Part shown: positions 59,101 to 64,000 of the stretch, in pieces
Position numbering within the stretch: position 1 is the stretch's first letter
Layout of the letters: each line of letters opens with the position of its first letter
Source of the DNA: Mytilus edulis
Lineage: Eukaryota > Mollusca > Bivalvia > Mytilida > Mytilidae
NCBI RefSeq assembly: GCF_963676685.1
Contig: NC_092345.1
Location: 46,645,838-46,709,837, forward strand
DNA: 64,000 bases
Reading direction: 5' to 3'
The notes under the pieces: generated by a model
What the model saw: only the letters and a program-made list of their open reading frames with translations
The model's database searches: none
What the model was told of the DNA's origin: nothing
Translations under genes and position numbers: made by a program

Positions 59101-62100
59101 TCCCAAGTTAACTTGTGTATCTGGAAAAAATAAAGAATTTATCATTTACTTACATATACATTTATTTCATAAGGGCTATTCCAGAAAAAATGATGGGGGG
59201 TTGGGGGGGGTTGGAAGGCACATTGTATTATTGCAAACCCTATCATAGTTTTCCATAGATTCACCTGCAAGTTACCTGTCCATTTAAACTTTTGGCAGTT
59301 CTATTGTCCCATCTAACAAATACAACAGGTATTGTTTTCTGTATAGTTTATTTGATGGACCTTTAAATTTCTTCCAAGAGAAATCTATCACTCATTGATT
59401 AATTTACCTGAGTAAAAAAAAATCTTCCAAATAAATGAAAATACACTTGTAATTGTTCAATATACCCTGGTTGTTGTTTTTTATTCTTCATTCAAAACTG
59501 AGGTTTTGTTATGTTTTCATGAAATCAATATAATAGATGCCCAAGGTGTATGAATGCGTGTTTTTTGTTTATTTTTCCAATTCTGTAAACCAACTTATTT
59601 TCACAAAAAGTTATTCATCTCAACTTATTCCTTTTATGTTGATTTCTCAGCTATGTATCTGAATAGATTAATAATTTCCTTGCTGTTTTTATGTAAGGGA
59701 GGACCAAAAAGTAACATTTGTACAATGATTTATTTGTACTCTTATTTTATAAAATCACTGTTATTTTACTTTTGACCATACAAGAGCTGCAATATGCGAT
59801 GCAGTTATAGATGGAATAACACTTGAAAAATCTGAGAACATTTTTAAACACTGTGGATATATTCATTAAAATTATCTCCCCTGGTTATTGTTGAGTCTGA
59901 CTGATCATGTATTATGTAGTTCTTTTGATTCATACAAAGTGCAAATTTTGCATTGGATACATTATTTACACATTACCTCAATTTAGATAAAAAAATATTT
60001 TAAGAATTCCATGAATAATTTGATTAAAAAAACGCTTAATTTTGCATCTTGAATAATTTTGAAATCTTGAAAATGACTTTGAAATTTATTTTGCAAACTA
60101 ACTTACCTAAATAATAGCAATGTACACTTGGCTGAGATTCATTTTACTATCATAAATACTGAAGTATGAACAAACTAATCCCCCCTTAGACAAGCTTACC
60201 CTCCTATGGTTATAAGGTTAATTATACAAAAGTTTGATCAGAAATCAACTTTTAATTTTTGAATCAGTGTTTATATTGAAACTATAAAAATTGTATTATT
60301 GATATTGAATAAATACAATGCCACATGCAGTTTTGCAGGAGTTCTTATTTATTATTTGTACATGTATTTTTATCATTGACAGTTCAATTTTTTGTTCAGG
60401 TAAATTAATCAATGAGTGATATATTTCTCTTGGAAGAAATTTAAAGGTCCATCAAATAAACTATACAGAAAACAATACCTGTTGTATTTGTTCAATGGGA
60501 CAATAGAACTTACAAAAGTTTAAATGGACAGGTAACTTGCAGGTGAATCTATGGAAAACTATGATAGGGTTCGCTATAATAATACATGGGTGATGGGTAT
60601 CAGAGCACTTTTCACACTATAATGCACTATAATTCTCAATTACAATTGTCTGGGTGACGGGTGCTGACAAAAACTGCCTTCCAACCCCCCATACATTTTT
60701 TTCTGGAACAGCCCTAAGTAATAAACACATGATTATTCTCAAATCATAAACATGTATTTTAATAAACTTTTGATCTTTTACATATATATTAGTTTATTTT
60801 CAATCCTTTAAATTTTCTGTAAAATTCTGTACCTACTTGACAAATCAGAAATAGTTCTGTAATTTGATGATAATACTTGTACCTAGCACCTTTTTGAATA
60901 GTGGTAGCTAAATAATCTTAAATTCAACTGATTTATGCCTAAAGCAGAGCTAAGGATTTCTTAAACTTGCAATGCAGTTTAATGTTTTGTTCCATGTTGA
61001 TTTCAAGCATTACAAATTTTGTCCTTTGCCTTGCCTTTTTATTAAATTTTCATATCAATTTATTTCATGACTTAATGTACTCTCTTTTTTTACCCCAATA
61101 CAATTTTCAAGGATATTGATAATGTAATAGCTTGTAAGGTCAGAAGCTTTTAAAAACAATGGGCTGAAGTTTTTTTTTTTTTTTTTTTTACAAAAAGGCA
61201 TATCCTTAATCTGAAAGGACAAATTTAATGAGAATGAAATTCCTGCACTACGTCTTTGTCAGCAATATCAAACAGGTTTGTGTGTTTTCTATATGTATAT
61301 ATAACATTTTATTGATCTTAGCTCATTTAGTCATTTCAAGCATTTATAATGAAATAAAAAAAGGTAGAACAAAGCACTATTAAGAATATGAAGGATGTTT
61401 TATTTTTGACATTCGTTTTTCTAATCGTTCAAATTTCACACACAAAAAAATGATGTTATCTTAATATCATATACACACAGGATACTCTGTCCTTTACTTA
61501 CATCATATGGGAATGTTTGCTTCATCTTTTGTAATGCTTTTGCTGAAAAAAAGAATATTTGACATGAAATTAAAGATCAATATTTATTTGTTCTAACAGT
61601 TTTTTGTACCTTCTCTTGTTTTTTTAATTCTAAAAATATAAAGCTTTGCACATTTTATTTATTTTGATTGATTTTAACTTAAATATTTTTTTAAAGCTTT
61701 CTCAAAACTTCTGTTTTCTGATATCGGCTAAAACACATATGCAAGATAGTGTTGTTTCTTTAATATGTGTAATTTTATTACTTCATGTTGCCCCATTAAT
61801 TTGGAATAAAGTATCTTCTATTCTATTCTATTCTAGAATCCTATTATTAGTCAGACATATTGTCTTTCAGATCGGTGATTCTAGGAGGCTAACTGACTCA
61901 CCATCTGGTCCATTCTTTAAAGCACCACCTTTCTGAAAAAGTCAAAATCTATAATTATACAACAAATAATACACAACAAGATTTTTGTCTCCTATACATC
62001 CACGTCATATTCCATGTTTTCCAGTTCTGAAATACGGCAGTTTACACTTACTTTTCCTCTCCAGATCATAAATTTTCATAAAATTAATAAGTTCATCATC

Positions 62101-63882
62101 ACTGTACAACATAAGAAAATTATGATCTAGAAAGTACAAACATAAGTTTAAGACAATGTATATGGAGAACATGTCCATGGGACACGGATGTAATGTTTTA
62201 AAGGGACATAATTCGAGAAAGGTAAAAGTGACGACACCCAAATTTGAACTTGATCAAAGTTTTGTCGTAATCAGTATTGTGTAAAAGTTTCATATGATTT
62301 GGGTGAGACAAACTTAGGTTAAAGAAAGGAAACATAAAAATCAGCAATTTTTCTATTTGTAAAGGGGCATAACTGTAGAATGGTAAAAGTGATACCACCC
62401 AAATTCAAACTTGATCAGTTTTTTTTGTGGTAGTAAGCATTATGTTTAAATGTTAAAGCATTAGATTGAAGCAAACATAAGAGAACAGAAACCAATTTTG
62501 GGACTTGCGTATGGACAAACAGATTATGTACTAATTTATTCCCTTTTTTACAAATTACTTTACACCTGCCGATGTTATTTTCACTCACATAAAAAGTTGT
62601 GAGTTAGAATGTGTCAGAAAAGCATTAAAAAACATAGTCTTCCAGTAACTTCACAATAAAATGTTTTTTTATAATTTTTGTCCATAAATACAGCTACATA
62701 CTTCCTACAAGTGAGGGTATACCCAAAATTATCAAGGATACAAGTTCTTCTGTCCCCTTAAAGCAGATTGAGGATACCTTTTACTTTAAGCATGTTAAGT
62801 GGTACCAGTAGATGTAGGATTACAATACAGAAAGCTAAAGGTGGATCATTGGTATATATTTCCTCAGATAGAACTTTTTTATACTTGGTCAGAATGTAGA
62901 TTTTTCCATGCTTTTTTTCAAAAATACAAAAAGAAATATGGGTCAGGGTGCTATATTTTAAGCTATATGTCGTGCAAAATTGATTAACTTTGCATAGATT
63001 GTTCATGAAAAAACACTTTTTTGTGAATAAAAAGACATCTTTGAGATGGAATTTTGAAATGAAATATGAGAAGAAATGTTTTAGGTTTTTAAATATGCTT
63101 TATGAAAATAAAACGAAAAAATGGTGCCACAGACCTTGTTTTCTTGCTACAAGTAAAAAACAAAAATTTCTCTATCATTCCTCTAAAAAAAAACTATTTG
63201 AGGCACATCTCTTTGAAATGCAAAGTAGACAATTTGATTGAAGCAAGCTCAAACATTTGGTATATGATAAATAAGTTTCAATAATGCAATACATAAATTA
63301 TTAGCCTTTATTCCAATGAACAGTTTAACCCATTAATGGCCAAGTTGTCTCCAAATTTGCAGATTTAAGAAAGAACAAGACATAATGAAACTACTTTTTT
63401 ACAATTCAAGATGGTGGTATACAGTTAAGGAAAAAACATTTCCATCTGAAACAATTTAAAATTATTTTTTCTAATTGTAGAACTTTTTCCGTTCTTAACT
63501 TTGCATGAAATACTTGTCACTTTACATTATGTATCCAACTCGTAATTAAAAGTAAATCCATTACCAAATTAAGAATTTATCTGAATTTTTAATATCGAGC
63601 AACCAAATGGTTGGTTTAATAAACAACTACCTGCAGTGTTTCCACAGACTCTTTACCATGGTGCAATATAAATTGATTTTACAATAGAAGGTTTCATATA
63701 AATGCTGGCCTATACTTTGAGGTAAACAGTGCTATTTATAGTACAGCGGAGCACACTACCTATGTGTGTAAGATACCATACCTTAACTGCAGCAGCAAAT
63801 ACACAGAGGCGGCAACACCATTCCACATCTGGCTGTAATACTTCTGCAGAAATATTAGGGTTGTGACATTCCTGATGATAGC
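46503..63882 (-). CDS. Pcl: Polycomb-like protein (MTF2/PHF19/PHF1 family), eleven exons, 5' end off window
   Basis: Exons on the minus strand: 63882-63782, 61932-61902, 61542-61502, 59120-59044, 56910-56858, 55432-55321, 50739-50616, 49784-49720, 49010-48828, 48421-48313, 47138-46503. All junctions are GT-AG and all phases match, giving 509 residues plus stop. Domains: second half of PHD1 (1-33), linker with [10 protein letters not shown] and [13 protein letters not shown], complete PHD2 (~74-124: [27 protein letters not shown]), extended homology/winged-helix region (~138-235: [41 protein letters not shown]), a disordered basic segment with NLS-like GRKRKAA and QSKRKRV, and a C-terminal chromo-like domain (~465-505: [22 protein letters not shown]). 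Family members are PRC2 accessory subunits: Tudor binds H3K36me, the winged helix binds CpG DNA, and the C-terminus contacts SUZ12. Tudor and the PHD1 start lie beyond 64000. The length fits a ~580-residue family protein. Confidence 0.96.
47139..48312 (-). other. Pcl intron 10 (visible numbering)
   Basis: AT-rich intron holding one copy of the abundant interspersed repeat (about 47905-48165). Nothing else is recognised. Confidence 0.6.
47905..48165 (-). repeat. Best-preserved copy of the abundant interspersed repeat
   Basis: Blocks in order: GTTGTTTGTTGATGTGGTTC, GTTTGAATTGTTTTACACTAG, TCATTTTGAGG, TTTTATAGCTTACTTTTCGG, GAGCCAAGGCTCTGTGTTGA, AGGCCGTACTTTGACCTATA, GGAGAGTTGTCTCATTGGCA, CTCATACCACATCTTCTTAT. 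Copies are at 8035, 41700, 49165 and (inverted) 53690. I remember similar sequence as extremely common in mussel genomic DNA. Confidence 0.75.
48313..48421 (-). CDS. Pcl: Pcl exon 10 (visible)
   Basis: Acceptor CAATTTTTCAG, donor TCGGCA|GTAAGT. It encodes (C)[20 protein letters not shown] then [16 protein letters not shown]. This is a poorly conserved linker after the winged-helix region. Its assignment rests on matching phase (TG+T = Cys on entry, phase 0 on exit) and splice sites rather than on homology. Confidence 0.85.
48828..49010 (-). CDS. Pcl: Pcl exon 9: winged-helix wing with RVRIPP motif
   Basis: Acceptor TTTTTACAG, donor CAGTG|GTAAGA. It encodes [20 protein letters not shown] then [16 protein letters not shown] and a basic tail. 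In human MTF2/PHF19 the equivalent is a GKEIKKKK..F.LRIRVPP segment whose lysines form the wing that contacts unmethylated CpG DNA. Here the basic run is interrupted (ENRKKPMGK), so DNA contact strength may differ (inference). Confidence 0.92.
49165..49345 (-). repeat. Diverged copy of the abundant interspersed repeat
   Basis: GTTTGAATTGTTTTACATTTG, TCATTTTGAGGCCTTTTATA, GTTGAAGGCTGTATGGTGAC and CTCTCATTGACAATCATACC then ACATCTTC correspond block by block to 47905-48165 but lack its beginning. It lies in the Pcl intron between exons 9 and 8. Confidence 0.65.
49720..49784 (-). CDS. Pcl: Pcl exon 8 (65 bp)
   Basis: Acceptor CACTTCTAG, donor TCAAG|GTAAGT. It encodes [21 protein letters not shown] plus a split Arg. 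The LNGYKSRF junction matches the LNSYKSRF / LNDYKTMF helix of the extended homology region in PHF19 and MTF2. Confidence 0.92.
50009..50220. repeat. TA-flanked MITE (CTGTAAATTCAG ends)
   Basis: It starts TA|CTGTAAATTCAGAAATTATT and ends AATAATTTCTGAATTTACAG|TA, near-perfect inverted ends of over 20 bp. Further inverse blocks inside include TTTATTATTGCAAAA against TCGCAATAATAAATGC. It is ~208 bp without TA, AT-rich and non-coding. A Tc1/mariner-derived MITE is the simplest reading. Confidence 0.8.
50616..50739 (-). CDS. Pcl: Pcl exon 7: start of extended homology region
   Basis: Acceptor CTATTTACAG, donor AATTCT|GTAAGT. With the split Trp it encodes [20 protein letters not shown] then [22 protein letters not shown]. 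This closely parallels [34 protein letters not shown] in PHF19 and opens the winged-helix domain. Confidence 0.95.
51085..51660 (-). repeat. Tandem dispersed repeat (GTAAAAGTGACACCAC..family) with a MITE inside
   Basis: Modules GTAAAAGT(C/G)AC..CAAA(T)TT..TTGATCTG(A)TTT(AT)GTGGTAA|TAAGCATTGTGTATAAGTTTC and ..AACTTAGGTAAAGAATGGAA occur about twice here. A related copy is at 62190-62525. The first module is split by a 197 bp MITE, the second is intact. Located in the 4.6 kb Pcl intron. Confidence 0.75.
51192..51394. mobile_element. PIF/Harbinger-like MITE with TAA target duplication
   Basis: The element proper is 51195-51391 (197 bp). It begins GGGCTATTCCAGAAAAAAAT and ends with the inverse ATTTTTTTCTGGAATAGCCC, flanked by TAA on both sides. 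GGG-start ends plus a 3 bp TWA duplication fit PIF/Harbinger. The neighbouring repeat module at ~51550 shows the uninterrupted site GTGGTAATAAGCATTG, exactly what is left if the element and one TAA are removed. The interior matches the right part of the larger element at 59173-60714. Confidence 0.88.
51660..53689. other. Intronic DNA, no gene recognised
   Basis: About 51660-52250 is less AT-rich than its surroundings, with CpG-containing stretches (CTCGAGAACGC, CGACGAACGACTACTCG) and TTAACACTTTC near its left edge. It could be another transposon remnant or a regulatory segment. The remainder is AT-rich. No splice-consistent exon is seen. Confidence 0.4.
53690..53935 (+). repeat. Inverted copy of the abundant interspersed repeat
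   Basis: GAGGTATGATTGACAATAAG, ACCA(C)TATCCACCAAAGT, ATTATAGGCAACCATATGGC, CTTCATCAATGAG, AGTCAGCTATAAAAGGCC, AAACAATTCGACTGAGAAAA and CTAACTGCC are the inverse of the block order seen at 47905-48165. Confidence 0.65.
53972..54235 (+). CDS. Orphan 87-codon open frame inside a Pcl intron
   Basis: An ATG-initiated frame ([20 protein letters not shown]..) contains [18 protein letters not shown] and [17 protein letters not shown]. The composition looks protein-like, but no family is recognised and no splice partners are visible. It is convergent with the minus-strand frame 54302-54517. It may be part of an old transposon that ends near 55223, or chance. Confidence 0.2.
   Translation: MKMTDMNQQQPVNYMLLTWDRHIMSVAGLNVFVSAQPFPLIWDSDITAPLKINGKLKVISFVDLECIHEKDYPYKVALNLTPPFQYP
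54302..54517 (-). CDS. Acidic 71-codon open frame, possible N-terminus of a piggyBac-like transposase remnant
   Basis: The frame [20 protein letters not shown] is followed by a Glu/Asp/Gly/Asn-rich stretch ending NINWWHKQ stop. Acidic low-complexity N-termini starting M-S-x-D-E are common in piggyBac-type transposases. A piggyBac-like end with TTAA lies ~700 bp upstream (55123-55227). No catalytic DDD region is seen downstream, so this is at best a truncated remnant. The assignment is inference. Confidence 0.25.
   Translation of the reverse strand: MKMSSDETDVEFAGSVKTDVINAGKEVLLNEERLRIGQGGQGKDDSEGYNESNNEEAKGEQEVNINWWHKQ
55123..55227 (-). mobile_element. Possible piggyBac-like terminus with three 34 bp palindrome-bearing repeats
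   Basis: The palindrome GTATCCTNAAGGATAC occurs at 55123, 55157 and 55191, exactly 34 bp apart, separated by ACACTCGCCCTGCGCATCGT-like linkers. The last copy runs into ACTCGCCGCGAAAGGG followed by TTAA (55222-55225). Read on the minus strand the end is TTAA|CCCTTTCGCGGCGAGTGT, the form of many piggyBac termini (TTAA target, CCC(T) start). The opposite end was not identified. Confidence 0.45.
55321..55432 (-). CDS. Pcl: Pcl exon 6: second half of PHD2
   Basis: Acceptor TTATTTTCCAG, donor AAATG|GTAAGT. It encodes (A)[20 protein letters not shown] then [16 protein letters not shown](W). The cysteine pairs complete the second PHD zinc cluster, and the [20 protein letters not shown] block is nearly identical to PHF19/MTF2. 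Confidence 0.96.
55516..55790. repeat. Left half of a MITE related to 43900-44090
   Basis: TA|CTGTGAATTTATTATTTT, ATATCAATTTTCATGGATTT and CAAGGGTACAGGTGAATCAC match the left arm at 43900 (CTGTGAATT, ATTTTCGTGGATTTCGTGGGTACATGAG). The right arm is not recognisable, and a GC-richer segment with CTTCCGGCGGGAG follows. It is a truncated copy. Confidence 0.5.
56180..56500 (+). pseudogene. Degenerate BED-like zinc-finger / hAT-related coding fragment
   Basis: From 56198 a 61-codon frame reads [37 protein letters not shown].. and ends [11 protein letters not shown] stop (56381-56383). The order AKFN-x-W..F.W..S..G..A(Y)CT-x-CRADY is like the BED-type zinc-finger start of hAT-derived host proteins, but the first cysteine of the pair is replaced by Tyr (YYTSC). 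Further fragments in another frame ([16 protein letters not shown]) continue the resemblance, so at least one frameshift and several stops are present. Non-functional. Confidence 0.45.
56858..56910 (-). CDS. Pcl: Pcl exon 5 (53 bp): PHD2 centre
   Basis: Acceptor TTTCTTTACAG, donor GAAG|GTATGT. It encodes (S)[17 protein letters not shown](A), including the CxxC-type ligands and the histidine of PHD2 (QWFHEAC). The sequence is nearly identical to the WYLKMLQCCKCKQWFHEAC of MTF2. Confidence 0.96.
57206..58806 (+). repeat. Long dispersed repeat, second copy, with a 364 bp partial tandem duplication
   Basis: It starts CTAGAGGCTCTAAAGAGCCT then GTGTCGCTCACCTTGG at 57206 and begins again identically at 57570, so the first ~364 bp is duplicated. 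It then runs through two ~500 bp modules (GGGCAGCAAC.., ATGCTTTGGTTTTTGAG, GGCGGCCATCTTGG, CAGTAGTTTCAGAGGAGAAG) to GGGCCAGGTGAGCTAAAAA at ~58806. Terminal GAGCGACACAGG-side and GGTGAGC ends are partly inverse. It is the relative of 39831-41694. Frames on the minus strand within it are non-coding echoes of the two modules. Confidence 0.8.
59044..59120 (-). CDS. Pcl: Pcl exon 4: start of PHD2
   Basis: Acceptor TTTATTTTTTCCAG, donor GGAAG|GTATTA. It encodes [20 protein letters not shown] then CGGPG(S). The WDAQHKTN(V)[11 protein letters not shown] run is one of the most conserved in Polycomb-like proteins. The donor GTATTA is weaker than the others but phase matches. Confidence 0.95.
59170..60717. 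mobile_element. Large PIF/Harbinger-like foldback element (TAA target duplication)
   Basis: The element proper is 59173-60714, flanked by TAA. It starts GGGCTATTCCAGAAAAAATG and ends CATTTTTTTCTGGAACAGCCC-like. The left arm (to ~59412) and right arm (from ~60400) are inverse over more than 200 bp: ACCTGTCCATTTAAACTTTT, CAACAGGTATTGTTTTCTGT, ATTTGATGGACCTTTAAATT, CACTCATTGATTAATTTACC. The ~1 kb centre is AT-rich with no transposase. The right arm has ~110 bp extra that forms the body of the short copy at 51195-51391. Confidence 0.85.
61502..61542 (-). CDS. Pcl: Pcl exon 3 (41 bp microexon)
   Basis: Acceptor TTCTTTTTTTCAG, donor TATGAT|GTAAGT. It encodes (A)[13 protein letters not shown]. The equivalent MTF2 linker is AKALQVMKQTLPYS, so this very short exon is well supported by homology, phase and splice sites. 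Confidence 0.93.
61902..61932 (-). CDS. Pcl: Pcl exon 2 (31 bp microexon)
   Basis: Acceptor ACTTTTTCAG, donor GATG|GTGAGT. It encodes [10 protein letters not shown] plus a split Ala, matching KRGGALKKGPNA just after PHD1 in MTF2. This is the shortest exon in the visible gene. Confidence 0.92.
62190..62525 (-). repeat. Second copy of the GTAAAAGTGA..dispersed repeat (two modules)
   Basis: Two tandem modules of ~165 bp: GGGACATAATTCGAGAAAGGT / GGGGCATAACTGTAGAATGGT, then AAAAGTGA..CACCCAAATTTGAACTTGATC, AGTTTTGTCGTAATCAGTATTGTG, AAGTTTCATATGATTTGG. Same family as 51085-51660. It lies in the Pcl intron between visible exons 1 and 2. Confidence 0.65.
63782..63882 (-). CDS. Pcl: Pcl visible exon 1: second half of PHD1
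   Basis: Acceptor ATGGTTGTAG, donor GTTAAG|GTATGG. With a split Gly it encodes (G)[19 protein letters not shown] then [14 protein letters not shown]. The HQxCH and WxCRxCVFA pattern is the C-terminal half of PHD1 in Polycomb-like proteins (GYHQLCHTP..EKWLCRQCVFATTTK in MTF2). The preceding exons (Tudor, first PHD1 cysteines) are beyond 64000. Confidence 0.95.
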
Positions 63883-64000
63883 CTACAACCATATTAAATT
63901 GTCAAACATTTTATCTTAAAGGAAACATTTTATCTTAAAGGTCGTTTTAATCAAAGAGCTGAACATGATTTTCAAGCATCAAAAAATTTCTATTCTAAAC
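63883..64000 (-). other. Start of the upstream Pcl intron
   Basis: AT-rich sequence with a short duplication (ACATTTTATCTTAAAGG twice near 63906-63940). No exon is visible before the window ends. Confidence 0.5.

Noticed and set aside
61160..61192. Retrocopy poly-A/T tail (long T run)
   Set aside because: No coding or retroelement sequence adjoins it. It is more simply a homopolymer tract in AT-rich intron.

Overview
The window is eukaryotic nuclear DNA. Genes are split by GT-AG introns, non-coding DNA is AT-rich, several families of short interspersed and foldback repeats are present, and a long telomere-type (TTAGGG) array lies in the middle. The protein families and the dispersed repeats (for example elements beginning with a GAGGCTCT..AGAGCCTGTGTCGCTCACC motif) suggest a bivalve mollusc, probably a mussel. 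That species call is inference from memory of such repeats, not a search result.

Layout. (1) About 1.66-9.5 kb, plus strand: the 3' part of a zona pellucida (ZP) domain, single-pass membrane protein gene. Six exons are visible with matching phases. They include a furin-type RRRR site after the ZP module and a C-terminal transmembrane helix. One intron holds a complete but dead Ginger/KRBA2-integrase-type DNA transposon with TGTTACAGGG ends. (2) About 10.1-38.67 kb: one uninterrupted, single-orientation satellite of roughly 28.6 kb. Its ~24 bp unit is two TTAGGG telomere repeats followed by a 12 bp spacer (TTATAGACAGCA and variants). Higher-order duplications are visible at offsets of 2,545 bp, 2,663 bp, 2,928 bp and ~652-660 bp. 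The long open frames inside it result from a 24 bp (8-codon) period and are not genes. (3) About 38.7-46.5 kb: no recognisable gene; dispersed repeats, including one element nested in another, and AT-rich DNA downstream of the next gene. (4) About 46.5-63.9 kb, minus strand: eleven exons of a Polycomb-like (Pcl; MTF2/PHF19/PHF1 family) gene, from the second half of PHD finger 1 to the stop codon. Its introns hold a PIF/Harbinger-like MITE with an empty-site control in the window, a larger related foldback element, TA-flanked MITEs, a possible piggyBac-type end, a degenerate BED-like zinc-finger fragment and several dispersed repeats.

The two genes are convergent, with the satellite between their 3' ends. 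They have no evident functional link: one is a secreted or membrane matrix-type protein, the other a PRC2 accessory chromatin factor. The most unusual object is the telomere-repeat-containing satellite and its nested higher-order organisation.
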